From: a virus
Virus record (IMG/VR): IMGVR_UViG_3300036761_003779
Coordinates: 41,879 to 105,878 of that record
DNA: 64,000 bases
Reading direction: 5' to 3' (one strand)
Shown: positions 16,009 through 24,391 of the stretch, piece after piece
Layout of the letters: every line of letters starts with the position of its first letter
Numbering within the stretch: position 1 is the stretch's first letter
Position numbers and translations under genes: made by a program
Notes under the pieces: model-generated
What the model was told of the DNA's origin: nothing
The model's database searches: none
What the model saw: only the letters and a program-made list of their open reading frames with translations

Positions 16009-18327
16009 CTAAGCCACCGGCAGGTCGCCGGAGACGTTGACCCGGTAGATGATGGTGAGCGCCTCCAGCGGGAGCTTCCGGACGACCTGGGTCAGGCCCG
16101 TCTTCTGCTCCTGGGAAGTGGAGAGCCCGAGCTTGGCGTTGGCCGTCCCGCCGGCCGCCGTCGACACCTTGTCGAGCTGGCTGTTGTAGCCGGCCACCGT
16201 GGCCCGGATCCAGAGGAAGCCGGCCTGGCTCCGGATCGCCTCCAGCCCGTAGCCCCGGAGCTGCTTGTTCAGGGCGTCCGCGACGGTCTGGACGTCGTTG
16301 TTTGCGATGCTCCCGGACGTGACCAGGCTCCCGAAGCTGAAGGTCCGCCAGACGCCGACCGGCCCGGGCGTCCCCGGCCCCGTCGGGGCGCCGGAGGTCG
16401 CCAGCTTGACCGCGTCGTCCACCCCCGCCGTGAAGGTGATCGAGGCCAGCTCCTCCATGATGTAGAACTCCGCCACCTCGACCGCCTTGGAGGTCACGAA
16501 CGCCTGCCCGGACGTGATCTTGATCCCCCGGGTCGCGCGCGGTGAGTTGAACCTGAACTCATAGCCCCGCTCCCCGCCGTCGAAGATCTCCGTGGCCTTC
16601 CCAGAGCCGGTGAAGTCCACCTCCGCGCCCACGTCCGTCCAGTGGAGCGGCTGCGCCGGCTCGAGGAGGTTCGGGTCCCCGCCCACCTTGCTCGCATCCA
16701 GGAACTGGATCTTGAAGGTATTGAGGCAGTTGTCCTTAGGCGTCCCGGGCGGGAGGACGATGCGGACCCCGTGGACGTTCTGGTCCGCGGCCCAGATCCG
16801 CGCCAGCTCGTGCGGCCCGGTCACGTCTACACTCCGCCACTTCCGCTCCCCGAGGTCCACGACCCCGGTGCTCGCCTCCGCCTCCACGTTCCCGTCGAAG
16901 GCGCCGTCCCCGGTGCTCACCGTCACGACCTGCGCCGCGAAGCCGGCGGTCTCGTTGGAGACCGCCTCCAGGACGAGGACGTCCCAGGAGGTCAGGACGG
17001 TGACGATCCGCTTCGCCCCGTTGTTCCCGGCACCGGAGCCGGAGATGTCCAGCGTTCGCCCCTCGTCCGCGGCGGTGAAGTTCCCGTTCTTCATCCGGAC
17101 CCGCTTGTCGCTGGCCCAGATCTGATCCCCGACCGCGGTGGCGACGGACCGCTCCGTCACGTCCTCGTTCGAGGTCTGGTAGTAGCCCGCGCCATGCCCG
17201 TCCCCGAGGAGGTCCCCCAGGACGTACTTGTAGAGGGAGGTCGACTCGTGGACGTACACCCGGTCGGAGATCCCCTGGAGGAGCGGCGGGAGCCCGATGA
17301 CGGAGCGGACCCCGACGAGGCTGTCCGCCTCCCCGTCCCCGCACTGGATCCCGGCGGCCAGGCCGACCGCCTTAATGGGGAGGTTGTCGATGTAGTCGTC
17401 CGCGATCTCCAGCGCCGTCCCGCCGGTCATCCCGGAGACCGTGAGCGTCCCGCCGGTGTGCGTGATGGTCTTCGCCCCGATGGCGCCGCCCGTGTCGTGG
17501 GCGAGGGAGACGATCCCGGAGCCGCCGTTCGAGGCGGTGATGAAGAGCGTCGTAGCCAGGAGGGAGTTGACGACCGCGATGGTCAGGTCCCGCATCTGGT
17601 CCGCGGTCTCCGTCCCGGCGAAGCGGATGGGGACGTGGTTCGCCGGGTCCCCGTCCCACTCCGCCACGGAGGCGTCCGAGTCAAACTCGAACGTGAGCGC
17701 GTCGTTGATCCCGTCCGGGAGCGTGAACGTCGAGCCGTTCAGCCCGCCCGTCGAGCCGGCCGGGACGGTCACGGAGCCCGTGGCGTAGGTGGGCGTGTTG
17801 GCCTGCGCGAAGAAGACGTACTCAATCTCGCGGTAGGGTGCAGTTGTAGGGTACGCGATGGAGTTCCGCTTCATCCCCGGCCCGGTCGTGTCCGAGATCA
17901 GGATGGCGCGAACGCCCTTCCCCGGGAGCGCCGGGTTGACCGGGACCCGCGCATCGTACGCCCCGTCGCTCTCCGCCCACTTCACGCGGGCGTCCCCCGC
18001 CTTTGGCGGGATCGCCTCCGGGTGGTCCGCCGCCATGAAGAAGGCCGGGAACGGGTTGGTCGTCTGAGAGATGACGATGTCCGTGGGCACGTAGGGTCCG
18101 CCCGGGTGCCCAATGAGGGCGCGGTGCATGAAGGCGGAGAGCCCACGCTTCGTGATCTTGTTCTTGCTCCGGAGGTCCTGGAGCGGGTCAACCCGCGGCG
18201 ACCACTCCCCGTCCGCCCCGTGGAGGAGAAGGTCCTCCAGCTGCAGCGGCCGCCCAGCGGCGTCAATGCCGCGCTGCCTGATGAACCGGAACGAACCGGA
18301 GATCCCAGCGAAGCCCTTGCCCTTCAT
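16009..18327 (-). CDS. Large baseplate/tail protein (772 aa)
   Basis: ATG 18327 is chosen because GGAGG lies 5 nt upstream; a GTG four codons earlier overlaps that site. The protein starts MKGKGFAGISGSFRFIRQRG and is beta-rich throughout, with a discoidin-like stretch near residues 480-600 (RKWRSVDVTGPHELARIWAA, FRFNSPRATRGIKITSG). The C-terminus includes VSTAAGGTANAKLGLSTSQE. It lies directly after the J-like baseplate gene. A role as a wedge or fibre-anchoring protein is likely from position; no family is named with confidence. Confidence 0.65.
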   Translation of the reverse strand: MKGKGFAGISGSFRFIRQRGIDAAGRPLQLEDLLLHGADGEWSPRVDPLQDLRSKNKITKRGLSAFMHRALIGHPGGPYVPTDIVISQTTNPFPAFFMAADHPEAIPPKAGDARVKWAESDGAYDARVPVNPALPGKGVRAILISDTTGPGMKRNSIAYPTTAPYREIEYVFFAQANTPTYATGSVTVPAGSTGGLNGSTFTLPDGINDALTFEFDSDASVAEWDGDPANHVPIRFAGTETADQMRDLTIAVVNSLLATTLFITASNGGSGIVSLAHDTGGAIGAKTITHTGGTLTVSGMTGGTALEIADDYIDNLPIKAVGLAAGIQCGDGEADSLVGVRSVIGLPPLLQGISDRVYVHESTSLYKYVLGDLLGDGHGAGYYQTSNEDVTERSVATAVGDQIWASDKRVRMKNGNFTAADEGRTLDISGSGAGNNGAKRIVTVLTSWDVLVLEAVSNETAGFAAQVVTVSTGDGAFDGNVEAEASTGVVDLGERKWRSVDVTGPHELARIWAADQNVHGVRIVLPPGTPKDNCLNTFKIQFLDASKVGGDPNLLEPAQPLHWTDVGAEVDFTGSGKATEIFDGGERGYEFRFNSPRATRGIKITSGQAFVTSKAVEVAEFYIMEELASITFTAGVDDAVKLATSGAPTGPGTPGPVGVWRTFSFGSLVTSGSIANNDVQTVADALNKQLRGYGLEAIRSQAGFLWIRATVAGYNSQLDKVSTAAGGTANAKLGLSTSQEQKTGLTQVVRKLPLEALTIIYRVNVSGDLPVA

Positions 18328-18394
18328 CTCTTCCTCCACGCGGACCAGCGGGTCCGCATCTGGCCCACCGCGGCGCGTCCGCGGGGAGCGGTTG

Positions 18395-20845
18395 TTAGGT
18401 CGTCGGCGGGACGATGGAGACCGTCAGGGACCCGCTATCCAGGAAGGGCAGCTCGTCCTCCGACATCTCCACGTCCGCGGCCGGGTCCGTCACGTCCACG
18501 TCGAACACGTTCCCGGGGGAGATCTGGAAGATCTCGGACTCGATCCGGGAGAGCGGGACTCGACCCCCGAACCGCCACACGAACTGCGCGCCGTCCGAGG
18601 TCTTGGCGGTGGGGGAGAGGAGCGTGGCCAGAGTCGTCTTTACCAGAGACTCCGTGAGCGCCGCATTTGCCTCGATAACCACGGTGATCCCGAGGAGGCG
18701 CGGCGTGAAGTTGATGACCGTGACCTCCGTGTTGGCCTGACCGACCCCGGTCACCCCGGTGATCGGGTTCCCGTTGAAGTATTCCTCCAGCTCGTCCTTG
18801 ACGGAGGAGGAGATGGCCACGCCGTTCGTCCCCACCACGATGAGCTTGATGGTCTTCGGCCCGAAGCCCTCCTCGACCGCCTTGGCGCGCACGACCGGCC
18901 GCGTCCCGGCGGAGGAGGTGAAGGCCAGGGCCAGGGTCTCGTAGTCCTCCGGCGCGACCGCCCGGTTCCCCGTCCGGAGGGAGGCCGGACCCTCCTCCTT
19001 CACGAGCGCCAGGGACTCCTCGGAGGCGCCGTCCGCCTCCCGCCACCCGGAGGCCGGGCGCGGGTTCGTGACGGACTTGACCCAGGAGGAGCCGTCCGAG
19101 TTCACGATGATGGTGTCCGCCCCCACGTTCCCCTCGTCCGTCGCGTTGGAGCGGTACTCGAACCGGATGTTATCCGTCCCGAGCGGCGGGACCTTCCCGT
19201 GCGTCCCGTCCCCGAACCGGACCGTGAGGACTCCCTGCGCGTTCTGGTCGACGACGAAGTGCCGGTCCTTCGGGCCGGAGGTGACGAGGGAGTCCCCGTC
19301 CACGGTCAGGTTGCTCCACTCGATCTCCCCGCCGCCCTCGTCCACGAAGACCGCCACCGTGTCCCGGAGGCCCGGGGAGGTGGCTAGGACGAACTCCTGC
19401 CCCGGGTTCCCGTCGGAGGAGACCAGGGGCTCGCTCTCGACCGTCTCCCCCTGCACCGCGTCCTGGAGGACGTACTGGCTCCCCCCGTCGATCCGGACCC
19501 GGTTCAGGACCGGCTCCGTGGGGGTGGAGACGGAGATCACGCGGTAGCGGAGGAAGAAGCCCTCCACGCTCTGGACCGCGACCGGCTGCCAGTTCTCCCG
19601 GAGGGTCTGCGGGAGCGTGAAGGTCAGGTCCCCGTCCTCCGTCAGGTCCGTCGTCCCGTCGTCCTGTTCCGGGAGCGGGTTCCAGTCCGTCCCCACGGAG
19701 TAGTCCTCCGGGTCCACGGAGGGCGTCCCGGACTGCCCCAGGAAGCCGCTCGACTCGACCAGGTTCTTCCCGCCGGAGAAGTAGGACTTGACCACCTCGT
19801 ACACGCCCGTCGGGAGGTACGTCATCCGGATCAGCGCGCCGCTCCGGTCCGGGGTCCCGAGGAGGGAGGTGAGCTCGAACTGGAAGGAGGCGCCGATGTT
19901 CACGACGTCGTCCGGGGTCTCGTCCGAGAGGTCCGGGTCGTAGTATTCCCAGACGCCCGTGATCCCGGCGCCCACCGTCTGGAGGGTCACCCCGAGCTGG
20001 TCCCACATCGCGTACAGGGAGCCGAAGTACAGTTTGTCCCCCGCCTCGACGCTCGCCCAGGGCGTCCAGTAGGGCGCGCCGGAGGTGTTCACGTCCGAGG
20101 CGTGGTTTGAGGAGAAGGCCCGGATGGTCCAGGTGAGGTTGGTCTCCAGGATGAAGAGCGGGTCCTCCCCGCCCAGCGTGGCCGCCAGCCGGACGCGGGA
20201 GAGCGCCCCGGTCTGGAGGACCGCCGCGATGATGAAGGTCCCGTAGTTGCCCAGGGAGGAGTTCCCCAGCTCGACCTCCTTCCCGATATCCGCGGTGGAG
20301 ACCGCCATCGAGGCGGACTCGAACGCGGTCGGGTCCCCGAAGACGGTGACGCCGTCCGTCCCGCCCCGGTCCTTCTCCAGGGCGAAGGCCGCGTCGAGGA
20401 CGTTCGACGGCCCGACGTACAGCTCGTCGATGACCTCGAACGGGACTGGTTCGGACTCCTCCGTCCGCTCCGTCTCGAAGAGCGCCGCCGCCTCGAGGAC
20501 CTGGACCGAGGTGGACGGGACCTGCGCCAGCTCGATCAGCAGCTCCGCCACGCCCGAGCTGTAGTCCCGCATCTGGAAGTCGATGAGCTTCAGGAGGAGC
20601 CGCGCAGAGTCCGCCAGTTTGCACGTGGGGAGGAGGTTCTCACAGGCCGCCAGGTCGAGGAGGACGTTGTTCAGGTGTCCGACGAGCGCGAAGGCCCGCT
20701 CGAGCTGGATGAAGGGCTCCTCCGCTACCTCGGAGGAGACCTCCGGCGCGTTCACCCGGTTGAAGATCCGGAGTCGCCGGAGGATCTCTGCATAATAAAA
20801 CCCCGAAAACTGGAAGTCAGGGACGATGATCTTGGTGGTACTCAC
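18395..20845 (-). CDS. Baseplate J-like protein (816 aa)
   Basis: GTG 20845 overlaps the gp25-like stop (GTGA). The C-terminal 250 residues follow the baseplate J pattern: AGTRPVVRAKAVEEGFGPKT, IKLIVVGTNGVAISSSVKDE, LEEYFNGNPITGVT, then a TEVTVINFTP..LGITVVIEA strand and VPLSRIESEIFQISPGN. The N-terminal 300 residues are extra compared with P2 gpJ and include helical segments (LNNVLLDLAACENLLPTCKL) and beta-rich inserts. J-like proteins form the inner wedge of contractile baseplates. The neighbours gp25-like, gp5-like and gpD-like support the call. Confidence 0.85.
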   Translation of the reverse strand: MSTTKIIVPDFQFSGFYYAEILRRLRIFNRVNAPEVSSEVAEEPFIQLERAFALVGHLNNVLLDLAACENLLPTCKLADSARLLLKLIDFQMRDYSSGVAELLIELAQVPSTSVQVLEAAALFETERTEESEPVPFEVIDELYVGPSNVLDAAFALEKDRGGTDGVTVFGDPTAFESASMAVSTADIGKEVELGNSSLGNYGTFIIAAVLQTGALSRVRLAATLGGEDPLFILETNLTWTIRAFSSNHASDVNTSGAPYWTPWASVEAGDKLYFGSLYAMWDQLGVTLQTVGAGITGVWEYYDPDLSDETPDDVVNIGASFQFELTSLLGTPDRSGALIRMTYLPTGVYEVVKSYFSGGKNLVESSGFLGQSGTPSVDPEDYSVGTDWNPLPEQDDGTTDLTEDGDLTFTLPQTLRENWQPVAVQSVEGFFLRYRVISVSTPTEPVLNRVRIDGGSQYVLQDAVQGETVESEPLVSSDGNPGQEFVLATSPGLRDTVAVFVDEGGGEIEWSNLTVDGDSLVTSGPKDRHFVVDQNAQGVLTVRFGDGTHGKVPPLGTDNIRFEYRSNATDEGNVGADTIIVNSDGSSWVKSVTNPRPASGWREADGASEESLALVKEEGPASLRTGNRAVAPEDYETLALAFTSSAGTRPVVRAKAVEEGFGPKTIKLIVVGTNGVAISSSVKDELEEYFNGNPITGVTGVGQANTEVTVINFTPRLLGITVVIEANAALTESLVKTTLATLLSPTAKTSDGAQFVWRFGGRVPLSRIESEIFQISPGNVFDVDVTDPAADVEMSEDELPFLDSGSLTVSIVPPTT

Positions 20846-21279
20846 GCTTCACCTCCCATGGCCCCGGAGTAGTTGACCCGCGGGGAACTCTGGAGGGCGT
20901 CTTTCAGGTTGCTCTCGACCTCCCCCTCCCGGTCCGCCTCCAGGTCGACGTACTTGACGCGGGCGATCAGCTCCTCCCCGGCGTTCTCCATCACGAGCCC
21001 ATCCTCCGGCGCCAGGCGGGCGATCTCCGCCTCCCGGAGCCGGGCGAAGAAGCGGGTGACCTCTCGGCGCGCGCGGACCATGACGGAGGCCGCGTTGACG
21101 GAGAAGACGATCTGCTCGGAGATGCCGACCTCGACGCCCCCGCCGGTCTGGAACGGGTTGCGGGAGTAGTTGGGCGTCAGCCCCACCCGGATGCACTGCT
21201 CCGTGTAGGGCGTCCCCTGGATCAGCTGGGCGCCCCCGCGCTTGTTGGTCCGGACCGGCACCGCGAATCCTTTGGCCAT
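20842..21279 (-). CDS. gp25/gpW-like baseplate wedge protein (145 aa)
   Basis: The segment GLTPNYSRNPFQTGGGVEVG...IVFSVNAASVMVRARREVTRFF, followed by EPRVNYS-like SSPRVNYSGA at the end, matches the T4 gp25/P2 gpW lysozyme-like wedge group in size and layout (N-terminal strand, helices, then a C-terminal strand). It has no lysozyme catalytic residues, as is usual. It overlaps the J-like start by 4 nt and follows the gp5-like spike gene, the standard contractile-tail order. Confidence 0.75.
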   Translation of the reverse strand: MAKGFAVPVRTNKRGGAQLIQGTPYTEQCIRVGLTPNYSRNPFQTGGGVEVGISEQIVFSVNAASVMVRARREVTRFFARLREAEIARLAPEDGLVMENAGEELIARVKYVDLEADREGEVESNLKDALQSSPRVNYSGAMGGEA

Positions 21280-21287
21280 GCTCCTTC

Positions 21288-22037
21288 TTACTCCGTCTTA
21301 CATTTGGTGGACAACCAAGTGTTCTTGGCCGCCTTGAAGGCGTTCACCGCGGAGAGGTACGTCCCCGCCGCCGTGGTCGCAGCCGTGACCCCGGAGGACT
21401 GCGCCTGCCAGGCCGCCTGCAGCGCCTCGAAGGCCACCTTGAGCGGTACCAGCGGCCCGGTGCAGGCGGACGCCAGCGCCGTGTACTGCGTCACGTTCGC
21501 GTCCGCGCAGGTCTGGCACGTCCCGAGGTACGTCTGGAGGGCGGTCACCCAGGCCGCCTCCGCGGTCAGGTACGTCTCGAGCTGCATGTTGAAGGTGTCC
21601 CCGCGCATCAGCGGGTGAGAGGCGTCCTCCTCCCCGAGCCGCGTCTTGGCGGAGATGAGGGCCAGGATCCCCTTCTTCCGATCGAAGAGGAGGACCAGCT
21701 CCCCCACCTTCATGCCGCCGCGCTCCGTCGGGTCCGAGGCGAACTCCGTCGGGATGGCGTCCTTGTCCGTGTACTGCGCGCCGGTCCACCGCGCGGAGGT
21801 CTCCCCCGCGGACCGCTCCCGCCCGGACTCGACCTCTACCTCGACGAGGGAGCCCACCTTCGGGACCATATAGAAGCCCTCCCCCTTGCCGGCAAACGGC
21901 CAGGAGGCCGGGATCCAGGTCTCGTCGTCCCCCAGGTTCTGACCCTCCAGCACCGCGTCGACCTGGACCTGGAGGCGCCCGAGCTTCTTGGGGTCCTCAT
22001 TCTTGAGGACCTTCCCAAAGTGCTTCTCCGGGATCAT
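21288..22037 (-). CDS. Baseplate spike protein with gp5/VgrG-type OB domain (249 aa)
   Basis: ATG 22037 overlaps the hub gene stop (ATGA). The N-terminal part (FGKVLKNEDPKKLGRLQVQV ... ETWIPASWPFAGKGEGFYMV, PKVGSLVEVEVE) has the classic gp5/Phage_base_V OB-fold pattern with LGR-QV and P-VGS-V-V motifs. Further VGELVLLFDRKKGILALISA continues the fold. The C-terminal 110 residues are Ala/Thr-rich and probably helical (TALQTYLGTCQTCADANVTQ). It forms the central spike under the tail tube. No lysozyme domain is present. Confidence 0.8.
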   Translation of the reverse strand: MIPEKHFGKVLKNEDPKKLGRLQVQVDAVLEGQNLGDDETWIPASWPFAGKGEGFYMVPKVGSLVEVEVESGRERSAGETSARWTGAQYTDKDAIPTEFASDPTERGGMKVGELVLLFDRKKGILALISAKTRLGEEDASHPLMRGDTFNMQLETYLTAEAAWVTALQTYLGTCQTCADANVTQYTALASACTGPLVPLKVAFEALQAAWQAQSSGVTAATTAAGTYLSAVNAFKAAKNTWLSTKCKTE

Positions 22038-23236
22038 GCGTCCGCCTCCTCCTGCTTGGCCCCGGAGATGTTCCGCGGCGTCCCGACGACGGACTTCAGG
22101 GCTACCTTGTTGGCGGAGAACTCCGTCTCGTAGAGCGCCCCCTCCCCCATCTTCTGGGTCACCGCCGTCATCTGCCAGTCCCCGGAGAACCGCGGGCCAA
22201 GCCCCTTCAGCTCGTGGACGTGCCCCAGGCGGACGTCCGGGGAGCCGAGGATGGCCCCGCGCCCGAAGACGAAGTCGTTCTGACGCCGCTCGAACCACGC
22301 CTGGGCCCACCGCTTGCAGTCCGCCGCGGAGGTGAAGCGGCGGTCCATGACGACCTCCTCCCGCTGACCGAAGACGGTCAGGACCACGGAGGGTCCGTTG
22401 GGGATCCCCTTCCTGAGCTTCTCCTTCCCGGTGGCCGCCGCGAAGCGGGTCTTCTCCGCGTCCTTCTTCTTGACCTCCACGGCGATCCGGTGGAATTTGC
22501 GGGTCTTGGGGTCCAGGTACTGGACCTCGAGCTTCGTGGTCTGGGAGGGTAGGCTCATCTTGGGGTCGAAGTCGAGGAGCGTCGCGTCCGGCTCCCCGGT
22601 CCCGTAGATGAATTTGTGCTTCGTTGGCTGGTCCTCCACGTCCGGCGGCCCCCAGTACCCCACGTGCGTCCCCTTCTCCGGGTCCCAGCGGACCCAGCAG
22701 ACGAAGGAGTGGTACGAGGCCAGGTCCTGGAGGAACTGCCACCGGGTCGTCCCCTTCTTCCGGACCCGGGTCACCGTCGGCTTGGTCTGGAAGACGAAGG
22801 GCGCGAAGCCCTCCTCCTTGAAGATCTTGGAGACGACGTCGGAGTCCCGCACCTTCCGGTAGACCTTCCCCTTGTCCTTGGCCCCGGTGTCCATCAGGAG
22901 CCGGGAGGCGTCGTGCGCCACGATCGTCAGCCGCGGCATCCCGGAGCGCGGGAAGGAGGGGTCCGGCTTCACGATCGTCCCCCGGTTCATGAAATGCAAG
23001 GCTTTCCCGGCGTACCCCATCCAGAGGTCCAGGGTGTTCCCCTCCGCGAAGACCCGCTCGTCGAGGAAGACGAAGTTGGGGTTCATGACCTGGAGGGTGA
23101 TCTTCGAGGCGGAGTTCTGCTCCTCGTGGTACTCGACGGAGGAGATGAACTGGGTGATGTCCTCCTTGAGCTTTGTACCCTCCACTACAATCAGGTAGCG
23201 GGGAGCCAGCATCGCGCCAAGCGTGTCCAGGGCCAT
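22034..23236 (-). CDS. Baseplate hub protein, gpD-like (400 aa)
   Basis: Residues 10-60 (PRYLIVVEGTKLKEDITQFI..VEYHEEQNSASKITLQV) and 150-240 match the late control D / T4 gp27-like hub family, which is built of two tube-like beta barrels. The insertion after them (SDVVSKIFKEEGFAPFVFQT) is the typical domain containing D..V...I..E.GF. Hub proteins join the tube to the spike. It is flanked by the spike gene (4-nt overlap) and a 109-aa gene. It has no unusual residues for the family. Confidence 0.8.
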   Translation of the reverse strand: MALDTLGAMLAPRYLIVVEGTKLKEDITQFISSVEYHEEQNSASKITLQVMNPNFVFLDERVFAEGNTLDLWMGYAGKALHFMNRGTIVKPDPSFPRSGMPRLTIVAHDASRLLMDTGAKDKGKVYRKVRDSDVVSKIFKEEGFAPFVFQTKPTVTRVRKKGTTRWQFLQDLASYHSFVCWVRWDPEKGTHVGYWGPPDVEDQPTKHKFIYGTGEPDATLLDFDPKMSLPSQTTKLEVQYLDPKTRKFHRIAVEVKKKDAEKTRFAAATGKEKLRKGIPNGPSVVLTVFGQREEVVMDRRFTSAADCKRWAQAWFERRQNDFVFGRGAILGSPDVRLGHVHELKGLGPRFSGDWQMTAVTQKMGEGALYETEFSANKVALKSVVGTPRNISGAKQEEADA

Positions 23237-23566
23237 CTAGGCGCCCTCCCCGCCCCCGTTGGGGCTCCCGGGTCCCGGAGGCCCGGCCGGGGTCGTAGCG
23301 CCCGGCGTTGGGGCGCTGGCTGCGCCTGGCGAGGGTCCGGGCACCACGTCCTCGTCCGCCCAGACCACCTTCGTCTTCCCGCGGTGCCCGTGGACCCGCC
23401 GGACGTGCTCGATCCCGCCCGGCCAGTAGTGGACGCAGGGGGAGTCCCCGAGCCAGCGGACGGAGACGTCCCCGCCGCTCCAGAGGACGCCCTCCGCCAC
23501 GATCCCGGTCCCGGAGGTCCCAGTCTCGTCCTCGATCCGGACCAGGTAGAAGACCCGCGCTGCCAT
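23237..23566 (-). CDS. Small tail-region protein (109 aa)
   Basis: The N-terminal 70 residues (ARVFYLVRIEDETGTSGTGI ... HYWPGGIEHVRRVHGHRGKT) form a compact beta-rich unit. The C-terminus is a disordered Pro/Gly/Ala tail (PGPSPGAASAPTPGATTPAG). It is wedged between the hub and tube-initiator genes without spacing, so is probably translated with them. No family recognised. A small linker or assembly factor is possible. Confidence 0.65.
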   Translation of the reverse strand: MAARVFYLVRIEDETGTSGTGIVAEGVLWSGGDVSVRWLGDSPCVHYWPGGIEHVRRVHGHRGKTKVVWADEDVVPGPSPGAASAPTPGATTPAGPPGPGSPNGGGEGA

Positions 23567-23569
23567 GGC

Positions 23570-24391
23570 TTACAGGAACTCCCCGCCGGCGGTGTCCGAG
23601 AACACCGTGACGTAGCGGTCCCGGCCCCGGCGGTCGAAGAGCGCGCGCCGGACCTCCTCCGCCTTCTCGTAGCCGGACCCGCTCCGGAAGGCGTGGAACT
23701 CCGGCTGGACCGGGAGGGTCAGGAGGTGCTCCTCCGGGTAGACGTGAACCGGGTCCCGCGGCCGGAGGTCCGCCAGGAGCATCCCGGGCGTCCGCGGGTT
23801 CAGCTGCCGGAGGAGGACGCCCAGGAGCGGGTTCCCGTACTCGTCCTGGGCCAGCGCCTCGTAGGTGTCCCCGCGCTTGGCCCGCCGGATCCGCGTGAAC
23901 TTCTCCGGGACGGAGGGGTCCGTGACCTTCCACTGGACCTCCTCGTACCGCATCAGCGTGATGGAGAGCGTGGCCCCGCGGAAGGTGCCGTCGTCCCGGA
24001 TCTCGTCGTAGGTCACCCCGCCGATGCTCTTGACGAGGCAGTCCATCTGGAGGGTCTCGAGCCCGCCCCAGGCGAAGCAGCAGACCGGCGGCCGCTTCAG
24101 GTCCGAGTTCCGGCGGACCAGGTTCTCGAGCCGGAGGAGCCGCTCCTCCACCGAGTCCGTGGAGTCCGTCGCCCAGAGCTTGGCCTGGAAGCTGATCTCC
24201 TCCAGCTCCCCGGAGATCCACTGCAGGATGGGGTAGTCGCGGTTCACGGACTTCCCGACCGCGATGTCCGCGGCGACCGTCTTGGAGACGGACTGCGGGA
24301 TGAACTGGCCGACGATGTCCTCCTTCCGGTCGAGGTCCACGATCAGCCAGAGCTTCTTGCTGGGCCCGGAGGCCCCGATACCGGCGCTCAT
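23570..24391 (-). CDS. Tail-tube initiator protein with CIS-tube and LysM-like domains (273 aa)
   Basis: The first 170 residues (QFIPQSVSKTVAADIAVGKS ... ISFQAKLWATDSTDSVEERL, LPPVCCFAWGGLETLQMDCL) match the contractile injection system tube-initiator domain. The C-terminal part (FTRIRRAKRGDTYEALAQDE ... LLRQLNPR) is a degenerate LysM-like module, as in XkdP and T4 gp53-type proteins. It caps or starts the tail tube on the baseplate. Its position right after the tape measure supports this. It overlaps nothing but has only a 1-nt gap to the tape-measure stop. Confidence 0.75.
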   Translation of the reverse strand: MSAGIGASGPSKKLWLIVDLDRKEDIVGQFIPQSVSKTVAADIAVGKSVNRDYPILQWISGELEEISFQAKLWATDSTDSVEERLLRLENLVRRNSDLKRPPVCCFAWGGLETLQMDCLVKSIGGVTYDEIRDDGTFRGATLSITLMRYEEVQWKVTDPSVPEKFTRIRRAKRGDTYEALAQDEYGNPLLGVLLRQLNPRTPGMLLADLRPRDPVHVYPEEHLLTLPVQPEFHAFRSGSGYEKAEEVRRALFDRRGRDRYVTVFSDTAGGEFL